Shown here: piece by piece, positions 18,301 through 25,256 of the stretch
Position numbering within the stretch: the first letter of the stretch is position 1
Layout of the letters: the number at the start of each line of letters is the position of its first letter
Assembly (NCBI GenBank): GCA_046350655.1
Contig: JAXMAB010000016.1
Span: forward strand, 1 to 60,844
DNA from: JAEUHO01 sp046350655
GTDB taxonomy: Bacteria; Planctomycetota; PLA2; JAEUHO01
DNA length: 60,844 bases
Reading direction: 5' to 3'
The notes under the pieces: generated by a model
Database searches by the model: none
The model's input: only the letters and a program-made list of their open reading frames with translations
What the model was told of the DNA's origin: nothing
Program-made: the position numbers and the translations under genes

Positions 18301-18548
18301 TTCGACGTGACGAGCTTGAGCCCGTTGATCTGCATGAACTGCCGCTCGAGCGGCGTCGCGATGGTGTTCGCGACCGTCGCCGGGGTCGCGCCCGGGTAGG
18401 AGCACTGCACCTGGATGACCGGGTAGTCCACGGTCGGCAGGTCGTTGACCGGCAGCTGCAGGAAGCTCAGGACGCCGAACAGCACCACGGAGAGCGTGGC
18501 GACCGTCGTCATCACCGGCCGGCGGACGAAGGCGTGGGCGACGCTCAC
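15357..18548 (-). CDS. RND family multidrug efflux permease (AcrB/MdtB-C type)
   Basis: 1063 residues, normal length for hydrophobe/amphiphile efflux pumps. The N-terminus FVRRPVMTTVATLSVVLFG is typical. GFLVDDAIVFLENTVRR carries the paired Asp of the proton relay in helix 4, and the second half repeats the fold (LMGIVKKNGIMIVDFA). It acts in the inner membrane as the proton-driven pump, with the periplasmic adaptor encoded 3 bp upstream and the outer-membrane channel overlapping downstream. MdtB/C-like features (LPTVDYPVIQVQCSYPGA) suggest this subgroup; substrates cannot be inferred. Confidence 0.95.
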   Translation of the reverse strand: MSVAHAFVRRPVMTTVATLSVVLFGVLSFLQLPVNDLPTVDYPVIQVQCSYPGATPATVANTIATPLERQFMQINGLKLVTSKSTQGQASLTLEFELEKDIDAAATDVQTAITQATANLPADLPSPPTYSKTNPNDQPILYVALTSDSVTPGRLYDYASTQVGQRISILPGVSRVNVFGTKSAVRIKADVERLAARGLTMDDLAAAVRGGTSTVGAGQLDGPGGTALVQPRGQLEHAAEYADLVIDRRGDSPLRLRDVAEVTDSVQDERIRMRFWIRGYEPPTATVVVAVNRRAGANAVEVAKAVRGLLPIVSAELPGSIRITPIYDRSQTIVRSVAEVEETLLIAFALVVLVIFVFLGRATDTLIPAVALPLSLLLTFIAMRLLGYSLDNLSLMALTLAIGFLVDDAIVFLENTVRRMEHGESALDATLNGAKEIGFTIVSMTISLAAVFLPLVFMSGLVGRIFREFAVTIVVSILASGLVSLTLTPLMCARLLKDRGPGHRKTFVERVMSAFERRVLDVYGKVLWWFLRHKWISVGIWALTLAGTAWLFVKVPKSFLPPGDSSFIWGVMIGREGSSPTQMREFQDRADQVLRADPAVKATFTMTGNATFLSSNQGLLLAFLRDPSERSPIQEVAGRSMGALGSVPGIFPFLRPRPVLEIATGATNQNLGQFAYAISGVDAEQVYATANRLEAKLREFKGFLTLTSDRFAMTPGLEVSVRRERARLLGVSETRVLQLLRSAYAQNYVYLIKSPSDQYQVILEASDAARAGPEDVGRLRVKSDDGKSLVPLSELVELRSNVGLQAVNHINQFTSVTFFFNLVPGVPIGDATTFIEKAAAEVLPSAIRGSLQGEALTFRDTVDDLTLLMLLAVFVMYVILAILYESYVHPLTVLSTLPTALVGGLLALVVFGEQASLYAFIGMFMLMGIVKKNGIMIVDFARHRVEHGEAADRAIHDASLDRFRPILMTTIAAVIGAVPIALGFGADGASRRPLGLVIVGGLVVSQFITLFVTPAIYLVLEMFQEKVLDRTTFFRSTRRAATTPPPRPSHTAEASPAPAGEGVP

Positions 18549-18551
18549 GGG

Positions 18552-19991
18552 TCAGCCCCCCTTCGGCGCGGCGGGCGCGGCCGGCGCGGCGGGCGTCTCG
18601 ATCCGGACCTTCGCGCCGGCCATGGCGCCGAGCTGCCCGGCGACGACCACGCGGTCGCCCGGCGCGACGCCGGACGTCAGGACGACGCGGTCGCCGTGCC
18701 GCTGCCCCAGCGCCACGGGCCGGATCGACGCGGTGTCGTCGGCGCCGACCACCAGGACGACCGTCCCCTGCGCCGTCGTCATCGGCGCGCTCGCCGGGAC
18801 GAGCACCGCGCCCTTCAGCGTCTCGAGCACCAGCCGCACGCGCACGAACCGCCCCGGCCAGAAGTGCCGGTCCGCGTTCGCGACCGTGGCCCGCATGCGG
18901 ACGGTCCCCGTCGCCGGGTCCACGGCGTTGTCGAGGAAGGTGAGCGTCCCCGTGCGCGGCGGCCCCGCGTCGTCGGGGAGGCGGAGCTCGACCGACAGCG
19001 GCGTCGAGCCCATCCGGGCGGCGACCCGCGAGAGGTCGTCCTCGGGCACGCTGAAGTCCACGTACATGGGGTCGAGGCGCTGCAGGCTCACCAGCGTCGA
19101 CGTGCCGGCCGCGACCACGTTCCCGCGGTCGACGAGGCGGCGTCCCGCGCGGCCCGCGATCGGCGCGAGCACCTCGCAGAAGTCGACGTCGAGCTGCGCC
19201 GCCGCGACGACGGCCGCCGCGCGCGTGACCGCGGCGTCCGCGGACGTGACGCGCGCGGTCGCCTCGACCACGAGCGACTCCGCCTCGCGCACGCCGTCCT
19301 CCGCCGTCGCGACCGACGCGGTGGTCTCGCGCAGCGAGGCCTCCATCGCGACGCGCCGCGTCCGGGCCGCGTCGAGGCGGGCCCGCGCCCCGCGCGCGGC
19401 GGTGCGCGCGCGGTCGAGCTCCTGGCCCGACACGGCGCCCGTGGGCCCCACCTTCTCGAACCGCGCGAGGTCGTCGTCGGCCCGGGCCACGTCGGCCTCG
19501 GCGGCGTCGACGTCGGCGGCCATCTCGTCGATGCCCGCGCGCGACGCGTCGACCTTCGCCTTCGCCTCGGCCAGGCGGCTCTTGGCCGACGCCACGCGCG
19601 ACGTCGCGGTCGCGACCGCGGTGCGGGCCTCCTGGGCCGCCGCGTCCGCCACCGAGGCCTGCGCCTTCGCCTGCGCGAGCGTCGCGGCGTACGGCCGCGC
19701 GTCGATCCGGAACAGCGGCGCGTTGCGCGCGACGTCCTCGCCGTCCTTGACGAGGACCTCGACGACCTCGCCCGACACGCGGGGCTGCACGACGACGACC
19801 TCGGAGGCGACGCAGCGCCCGATCTCGTCGATGTACGACGGCACGTCCTCCGCGGCGGCGGCGACGACGGACACGGGCGCGGGCCCGCGCATCATGGCGG
19901 CCGGCGGCGCCCCTCCGCCGCAGCCGGCGAGGGCTCCGACGGCGACGAGGGCCGAGAGGACGTCGGCGACGCGACGGGGACGGATCGACAT
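18552..19991 (-). CDS. RND efflux periplasmic adaptor lipoprotein (membrane fusion protein)
   Basis: 479 residues from ATG 19991. Lipobox ALAGC near residue 24. The lipoyl halves are VVVQPRVSGEVVEVLVKDGEDV and the matching LAPIAGRAGRRLVDRGNVV segment. A long coiled-coil hairpin lies between them (about residues 90-240, Ala/Glu/Arg rich), followed by beta-barrel sequence (VDPATGTVRMRATVANAD). The coiled-coil hairpin is longer than in AcrA. It should bridge the RND permease and the NodT channel. It lies 3 bp from the permease gene and 39 bp from the TetR gene, within one operon. Confidence 0.93.
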   Translation of the reverse strand: MSIRPRRVADVLSALVAVGALAGCGGGAPPAAMMRGPAPVSVVAAAAEDVPSYIDEIGRCVASEVVVVQPRVSGEVVEVLVKDGEDVARNAPLFRIDARPYAATLAQAKAQASVADAAAQEARTAVATATSRVASAKSRLAEAKAKVDASRAGIDEMAADVDAAEADVARADDDLARFEKVGPTGAVSGQELDRARTAARGARARLDAARTRRVAMEASLRETTASVATAEDGVREAESLVVEATARVTSADAAVTRAAAVVAAAQLDVDFCEVLAPIAGRAGRRLVDRGNVVAAGTSTLVSLQRLDPMYVDFSVPEDDLSRVAARMGSTPLSVELRLPDDAGPPRTGTLTFLDNAVDPATGTVRMRATVANADRHFWPGRFVRVRLVLETLKGAVLVPASAPMTTAQGTVVLVVGADDTASIRPVALGQRHGDRVVLTSGVAPGDRVVVAGQLGAMAGAKVRIETPAAPAAPAAPKGG

Positions 19992-20030
19992 GGACGGGCT
20001 CCGGGGCGTACGGCGGACGGGGACGCGGGG

Positions 20031-20828
20031 TCAGGTCGAGAGCGGGCGGGGGGCCTGGCGGACGAGCAGCTCGCGGATCCGGCGGCCGGTCGCCGCCGGG
20101 TCGGCGTCGCCGCCGACCGGCGCCCAGCCGAGCCCGTCCATGTGGAGGGCCCAGGCGACGCGGATCGCGGCGACCGGGTCGCGCACGCCGAACGTCTTCT
20201 CCGAGCTGTGGAGCTCCGTCAGCATGAACGCCCCGAACATCAGCGACCACAGCGCGAACGGGATCGTGCGGACGTCGACGCCCGCGCGCGGGCGCAGCTC
20301 GCCGGCGGCGACCGCGGCGTCCACCACCGCCGCGCACGCCGCGCGGACGCGGGCCTGCGCGGCCTCCATGGCGGCGATCCGCTCCGGCTTGGCCTTCTCG
20401 CGCACGGTCGGCGAGTGCACCAGCGGGATCACGCGGAACGACACCGCGTGCCGCTCGACGAACTCGCAGTAGGCCTCGACGATCGCCGTCATGCGCTCGC
20501 GCGAGCGCAGGGGCAGCGCGGCCGCGCGCTCGAACGTCTCCGCCAACTCGGCGGCGGCCTCGGCGCACGACGCGACGAGGACGTCCTCCTTGCAGTCGTA
20601 GTGCTGGTAGACGGTGCCCTTGCTGTACGCGATCGCCTCGGCGACGTCGTCCATCGAGAAGCCGTGGAGCCCGCGTTCGAGGAGCAGCCGCCGCGCCGCG
20701 TCGCGGATCGCGCGGTCGCGCTCCTCGTACTGCTGGCGCGCGCGCTCGGCCGTCCGCGACGGCGCGGGCCGTGCCGGCGGGTCCGCCGGCGACGCACCGT
20801 CGAGAATTGACGTTTCGTCAGAACGCAT
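20031..20828 (-). CDS. TetR family transcriptional regulator of the efflux operon
   Basis: 265 residues from ATG 20828 (GTG 20831 directly precedes it; GAGG lies upstream). After a flexible N-terminus of about 38 residues comes a TetR helix-turn-helix: AARRLLLERGLHGFSM, DDVAEAIAYSKGTVYQHY, CKEDVLVASC. The C-terminal ligand domain is not assignable to a ligand class. First gene of the operon with adaptor, RND pump and outer-membrane factor, so it most likely represses the pump and itself. A perfect 13-bp palindrome typical of a TetR site overlaps its first codons. Confidence 0.92.
   Translation of the reverse strand: MRSDETSILDGASPADPPARPAPSRTAERARQQYEERDRAIRDAARRLLLERGLHGFSMDDVAEAIAYSKGTVYQHYDCKEDVLVASCAEAAAELAETFERAAALPLRSRERMTAIVEAYCEFVERHAVSFRVIPLVHSPTVREKAKPERIAAMEAAQARVRAACAAVVDAAVAAGELRPRAGVDVRTIPFALWSLMFGAFMLTELHSSEKTFGVRDPVAAIRVAWALHMDGLGWAPVGGDADPAATGRRIRELLVRQAPRPLST
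20808..20820. promoter_or_regulatory. Putative TetR operator TGACGTTTCGTCA
   Basis: Perfect inverted repeat TGACG-n3-CGTCA in an AT-rich patch that uses codons rare in this window (TCA, ATT, GAA). It covers codons 4-8 of the TetR gene. The plus strand also reads TTGACG here. The position suits autorepression by blocking early elongation or an overlapping promoter. Confidence 0.6.
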
Positions 20829-20871
20829 CACGACCTCGGGAAGGAAGTGGACGGGAACGCTGCCCCCTCGG

Positions 20872-20887
20872 GGGACCGCGAGGCCCG
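20872..20887 (+). repeat. Dispersed element, copy 11
   Basis: GGGACCGCGAGGCCCG between the TetR gene 5' end and the alcohol dehydrogenase 3' end. A degraded inverse arm (GGGGCCTCGAGG) follows about 10 nt later. Confidence 0.85.
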
Positions 20888-20975
20888 TGGGCCCGCGGGG
20901 CCTCGAGGCTGCCCTACCGCCCTCGATGGTAGGAGGCCGGCAGGGGGTGAGGGCGGAATCGGAGCGGTCCGGTCC

Positions 20976-20996
20976 GATCCCCCCCCCGGGGGGATC
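20976..20996. terminator. Perfect hairpin at the alcohol dehydrogenase stop codon
   Basis: GATCCCCCC and GGGGGGATC form a 9-bp stem with a CCC loop that overlaps the TGA at 20995-20997. A stem this strong directly at the stop suggests termination or 3'-end protection; no T tract. Confidence 0.55.
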
Positions 20997-22044
20997 AGGC
21001 CTTCAGGCTGGCGAGGTCGATCACGAACCGGTAGCGGACGTCCCCCCGGAGGAGGCGCTCGTAGGCGGCGTTGATCTGCTGGATCGGGATCACCTCGACG
21101 TCCGACCCGATCCGGTGGGCGCCGCAGAAGTCGAGCATCTCCTGGGTCTCGCGGATCCCGCCGATGAGCGACCCCGCGAGCCGCCGGTTGCCCATGATCA
21201 ACGCGAACGCCGAGACGGGCGTCGCGGTCGGCGGGGCCCCCACGAGCACCATCGCGCCGTGCGGGCGCAGCGTCCCGAGGTAGAGGTTGTAGTCGTGCTC
21301 GGCCGACACCGTGTCGATCACGAGGTCGAACCGCCGGGCGAGGGACGCGAACACGGCGGGGTCGCGCGTCTCGACGAAGTCCTTCGCCCCCATGCGGCGC
21401 GCGTCGGCCTCCTTCGCGCGCGACGTGCTGAACACCGTCACCTCGGCCCCCATCGCGACGGCGAGTTTCACCGCCATGTGGCCGAGGCCGCCGAGGCCGA
21501 CGACCCCGACGCGGTCGCCGGGCTTGCAGCCCCACTGCTTGAGCGGCGAGTACGTCGTGATGCCCGCGCAGAGCAGCGGCGCCGCGGCCTCCGGCGCGAT
21601 CGTCGTCGGCATCCGGAGCACGAACCGCTCCGTGACGACGACGCGCGCCGAGTACCCGCCGAACGTCGGCGTCACGCGGTCCATCTCGGTGCCGTTGTAG
21701 GTGAACGCGGCACCCGCCTCGCAGAACTGCTCGGTGTCGTGGCGGCACGGCTCGCACGTGCGGCACGCGTCCACCATGCACCCCACGCCCACGAGGTCGC
21801 CGACCTTCACGCGCGTCACCGCCGCGCCGACCCGCCGCACGGTCCCGACGATCTCGTGGCCGGGGACCATCGGGAAGGTCGCCCCGGACCACTCGTCGCG
21901 CGCCTGGTGGAGGTCGGAGTGGCAGACGCCGCAGTACCGGACGTCGATGTCGACGTCGTGCGCGGACGGCTCGCGGCGGTCGAGCGTGAACGGGACGAGC
22001 GGTTTCCCGGCGGCCGGGGCGGCGTAGGCGAGCGTGCGCGGCAT
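20995..22044 (-). CDS. Zinc-dependent alcohol dehydrogenase, NAD(P)-linked (YahK/cinnamyl alcohol dehydrogenase type)
   Basis: 349 residues from ATG 22044, with GGGAGG upstream. YCGVCHSDLHQ and GHEIVG carry catalytic zinc ligands; the structural zinc site is CMVDACRTCEPC...FC, four cysteines. The cofactor fold shows VGVVGLGGLGHMAVKLA. The family reduces aldehydes or oxidises primary alcohols with NAD(P). Length is standard. It is a single-gene unit, divergent from the M16 peptidase gene, with a very strong hairpin at its stop codon. Confidence 0.94.
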   Translation of the reverse strand: MPRTLAYAAPAAGKPLVPFTLDRREPSAHDVDIDVRYCGVCHSDLHQARDEWSGATFPMVPGHEIVGTVRRVGAAVTRVKVGDLVGVGCMVDACRTCEPCRHDTEQFCEAGAAFTYNGTEMDRVTPTFGGYSARVVVTERFVLRMPTTIAPEAAAPLLCAGITTYSPLKQWGCKPGDRVGVVGLGGLGHMAVKLAVAMGAEVTVFSTSRAKEADARRMGAKDFVETRDPAVFASLARRFDLVIDTVSAEHDYNLYLGTLRPHGAMVLVGAPPTATPVSAFALIMGNRRLAGSLIGGIRETQEMLDFCGAHRIGSDVEVIPIQQINAAYERLLRGDVRYRFVIDLASLKA

Positions 22045-22096
22045 GGGGTGGACCTCCCGCACGGGACGGCGCGGCGCCGCCTCCGTGCGAGTCCCG

Positions 22097-22102
22097 AGGG
22101 TA
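22097..22102 (-). promoter_or_regulatory. Putative -10 box TACCCT for the alcohol dehydrogenase
   Basis: TACCCTCGGG on the minus strand, 52 nt before ATG 22044. The same TACCCTCGG string precedes the ankyrin and desaturase genes. Confidence 0.45.
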
Positions 22103-22161
22103 GGCGGGGCACGACGGGCCGACGCGCACAACCCGGGCCCGCGCGGCGCCGAATCGGCCGC

Positions 22162-22178
22162 CGGGCCTCGCGGTCCCG
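22162..22178 (-). repeat. Dispersed element, copy 12
   Basis: CGGGCCTCGCGGTCCCG, exact core, between the divergent dehydrogenase and peptidase genes. A terminator role is unlikely here. Confidence 0.85.
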
Positions 22179-22276
22179 CGCGCCCGACCGCGCCCGCCGG
22201 GGCCCGACGGTGTCGCCCGTGCTCGCGCGGGCCCGCCGGTGCGGCGAGCGGGCTCGGCCCGACGGGACCGGCCGGG

Positions 22277-22282
22277 TACGCT
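22277..22282 (+). promoter_or_regulatory. Putative -10 box TACGCT for the M16 peptidase
   Basis: GGGTACGCTG, 36 nt before ATG 22319. Confidence 0.45.
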
Positions 22283-22318
22283 GCCGCCCCCGCACGGCGC
22301 GGGGCCCGGAGCTCCCCC

Positions 22319-25234
22319 ATGTCCCGCACGTCCCGTTCGTCGTCGCTCGTCCTCGTCGCGGGGCTGTTCGCGGGGCTCGTCGCGCCGGGCGCGCCGCGCT
22401 CCGCGCGCGCGGCCGGCGAGGCGCTCCCCACCGACCCCGGGCTCGTGCGGGGCACCCTCGACAACGGGCTCCGCTACGTCGTGCGGCGGCACGGGCACCC
22501 GCCGGGCCGCGCGGTCGTGTGGCTGCACGTGCACTCGGGCTCGCTGAACGAGACCGACCGCCAGCACGGCATCGCCCACTTCCTCGAGCACATGGCGTTC
22601 AACGGCTCCGAGCACTTCCCGCCGGGCTCGCTCGTGCCGTTCTTCCAGTCCATGGGCATGACGTTCGGCCGCGACCAGAACGCGTTCACGAACCTCGAGC
22701 AGACGACCTACCAGCTCTCGCTGCCCGACGCGAAGCCCGAGACCGTCGCGAAGGCCATGACGTGGATGGCCGACGTGCTCGGCGGCCTGCTGCTCCTGCC
22801 GAAGGAGATCGACGCGGAGCGCCAGATCATCCAGGAGGAGCGGCGCCGCGGGCTCTCGGGCCGGCAGCGCGTCCGCGACCAGATCCGCGCGCGCATCGCG
22901 CCGGGCGCGTTGTGGGCCCGCCGCGACACGATCGGCACCGAGGCGAGCATCGACGGGTTCACGCCGCAGGACTTCCGCGACTACTACGGCGCGTGGTACG
23001 CGCCGTCGAACGCGACCGTGCTCGTGATCGCCGACGCGGACCCCGCGGAGATGGTGAAGGCCGTCGGCGCGGCGTTCGGCCCGGCGAAGGCGCGGACGTG
23101 CCCCGCCCCCGCCGACGGCGGCGTGAAGGCGTACGAGACGTCGTTCGCCGTCGTGGCGACGGACCCCGAGATCAAGGCCGAGGAGGTCCGCATCACGCGG
23201 CTCGGGCCCGTGGGCGCGCCCTCGACGACGGTCGAGGCCTACCGCGCCGAGCTGGCGCTCGACCTCGGCGTCGCCGCGTGGAACCGGCGCCTCGAGGACA
23301 GGATCGCGGCGGGCGGGTCGAGCCTCGTGCGCGCGCGCGCGGAGGCCGGCGACGCCGGCCGCGTCTACCGCGGCTGGGAGGTCGGCGGCGACGCCGCGCC
23401 CGGCGCGTGGAAGGCGGCGCTCGAGGAGCTCGCGCTCGAGCTCCAGCGCGCGCGGCGGCACGGGTTCACCGAGCGGGAGCTCGCCGACGTCAAGAAGGGC
23501 TGGCTCGCGGGCGCGGAGCGCGACGTCGAGACGCTCGCGACCACGACCGCGACGGACCTGATGCGGCGCCTGAACGGCACGCTGTCGGCCGAGGAGCCGC
23601 TCCTCGCGCCCGAGCAGCGGCTCGCGCTGCTGCGCCGCCTGCTCCCGGAGCTGAAGCCGGCCGAGGTCTCGGCGCGGTTCGCGGCGGAGCTCGACCCGAA
23701 GGCGGTCGCGTTCGTCGCCACGCTGCCGGCGGGCCCGTCCGTGCCGACGGAGGCCGCGCTCCTCGAGCTCGGGACGAAGGCGCTCGCCGTCGAGCCGCCG
23801 GCCCTGGCGGAGGCGGCGCGCGCGACCACGCTGCTCGCGACGCCGCCCGCGGCGGGCGCGGTGAAGGAGGGCGAGGAGCACGCCGCGACCGGCGTCTGGT
23901 CCGGCTGGCTCGCGAACGGCGTGCGGGTGCACCACCGTCTCGTCGAGGCGCCGCGCAACGAGGTGACGGTGCAGATCGACCTCGTGGGCGGCGAGCTGCT
24001 CGAGACCGCCGAGAACCGCGGGGTCACGAGCGCGGCGCTCGTCGCGTGGCGCACCCCCGCGACGGCCAGGCTCTCGTCCTCCGACGTCCGCGAGCTGATG
24101 TCGGGGAAGAAGATCGCCGTGCGCGCCGGCGGCGCCGCGGGCGGCGGCGGGCGGCGGGGCCGCGGGGGCGGGGGCGGCGGCGGCGCCGGGCCCGGGGCCG
24201 CGACGCTCACCGTGGCGGGGAGCCCGGACGACCTCGAGACGGGCCTCACGCTCGCGTACCTGCTGCTGACGGAGCCCCGCGTCGAGCCCGCCGCGTTCGC
24301 GGCCTCCCAGTCCACGGGACGCGAGGCCTACGCCGAGGCGTCCGGCAACCCCATGGCGCTCGGGATGCGCCTCGTCGGCTCGCTGCCGTTCCCGGACACG
24401 GACCCGCGGCTCGCGCCGGCCACGCCCGAGCAGCTCGGGCGCCTCACGCGCGACGCCGCGCAGGCCTGGCTCGACGGGCTCGTGCGCACCGCGCCCGTCG
24501 AGGTCACGATCGTCGGCGACCTCCCGCGCGACCGCGCCCTCGCGCTCGCCGCGCGCTGGCTCGGCGCGCTGCCCGCGCGCGAGCGCGTGTCGGCCGAGAC
24601 GTACCGGGCCCAGCGGACCGTCGCGCGCCCCGCGGGCCCGCGCCGCGTCGAGCGCACGCTCGACACGCCCACGCCGCAGGCGTTCGTTTGGTCGGGGTTC
24701 TACGGCGCCGACGAGACGGACCGTCCGACCGTCCGCGCGCTCGCGCTCGCGGCCCAGGTGCTCTCGACGCGCATGACGAAGGAGGTGCGCGAGCAGGCCC
24801 AGCTGGTCTACAGCATCGGGGCCGCGTCGCGCCCGGCGAGCGTCTACCCCGGCTTCGGCACGCTGGCCGCGGGCGCCCCCACCGAGCCGCACAAGGTGCC
24901 CGCGCTCGTGGCGAAGCTGTCGGCGATGTACGAGGCGTTCGCGGCGTCGGGCCCGTCCGACGACGAGCTCGCGGTCGCGAAGAAGCAGGTCGCGACGACG
25001 TTCGAGGAGCAGACGAAGGACCCGGGCTACTGGCTGGCGCGCATCGCCCTCTCGACCTTCCGCGGGATCCGGCTCGACGACGTGGCGGCCGACCCCGCGG
25101 CCTACCAGGCGGTGACCGCGGCGCAGGTGCGCGAGGTCTTCGCGCGCCACGCCACCAAGGACCGCGCGCTCCTCGTCGTGGTCTCGCCCGCCGCGGGCGC
25201 CGCCGCCGGGAAGGAGACGCCGCCCGCGAAGTGA
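22319..25234 (+). CDS. Secreted M16 family zinc metallopeptidase (pitrilysin-like), two-domain
   Basis: 971 residues from ATG 22319. Signal peptide (SSLVLVAGLFAGLVAPGA). The inverted zinc motif is H87-F-L-E-H91, with the third ligand Glu about 76 residues later in ERQIIQEE. The N-terminal half is the active domain (GLRYVVRRHGHPPGRAVVWLHVHSG, read with its breaks). The second half is the inactive M16C-like domain (AFVWSGFYGADETDRP; TKEVREQAQLVYSIG). It probably degrades peptides outside the cytoplasm. Unusual: a run of about 23 mostly Gly/Arg residues interrupts the second half near position 610. Convergent with the cytochrome gene 22 bp away. Confidence 0.94.
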   Translation: MSRTSRSSSLVLVAGLFAGLVAPGAPRSARAAGEALPTDPGLVRGTLDNGLRYVVRRHGHPPGRAVVWLHVHSGSLNETDRQHGIAHFLEHMAFNGSEHFPPGSLVPFFQSMGMTFGRDQNAFTNLEQTTYQLSLPDAKPETVAKAMTWMADVLGGLLLLPKEIDAERQIIQEERRRGLSGRQRVRDQIRARIAPGALWARRDTIGTEASIDGFTPQDFRDYYGAWYAPSNATVLVIADADPAEMVKAVGAAFGPAKARTCPAPADGGVKAYETSFAVVATDPEIKAEEVRITRLGPVGAPSTTVEAYRAELALDLGVAAWNRRLEDRIAAGGSSLVRARAEAGDAGRVYRGWEVGGDAAPGAWKAALEELALELQRARRHGFTERELADVKKGWLAGAERDVETLATTTATDLMRRLNGTLSAEEPLLAPEQRLALLRRLLPELKPAEVSARFAAELDPKAVAFVATLPAGPSVPTEAALLELGTKALAVEPPALAEAARATTLLATPPAAGAVKEGEEHAATGVWSGWLANGVRVHHRLVEAPRNEVTVQIDLVGGELLETAENRGVTSAALVAWRTPATARLSSSDVRELMSGKKIAVRAGGAAGGGGRRGRGGGGGGGAGPGAATLTVAGSPDDLETGLTLAYLLLTEPRVEPAAFAASQSTGREAYAEASGNPMALGMRLVGSLPFPDTDPRLAPATPEQLGRLTRDAAQAWLDGLVRTAPVEVTIVGDLPRDRALALAARWLGALPARERVSAETYRAQRTVARPAGPRRVERTLDTPTPQAFVWSGFYGADETDRPTVRALALAAQVLSTRMTKEVREQAQLVYSIGAASRPASVYPGFGTLAAGAPTEPHKVPALVAKLSAMYEAFAASGPSDDELAVAKKQVATTFEEQTKDPGYWLARIALSTFRGIRLDDVAADPAAYQAVTAAQVREVFARHATKDRALLVVVSPAAGAAAGKETPPAK

Positions 25235-25256
25235 GGCCCGTCGGGGGCGCGCGCGC

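Noticed and set aside
13684..20568. A single open frame of nearly 2300 codons on the minus strand
   Set aside because: Only its 3' part (from GTG 15360) is a real gene, the NodT channel. The rest is out of frame with the RND permease and adaptor genes and has no motifs.
15402..20810. An 1800-codon open frame opposite the efflux operon
   Set aside because: Composition is purely Arg/Glu/His/Asp-biased, with no hydrophobic core or domain. It is the antisense shadow of the RND genes.
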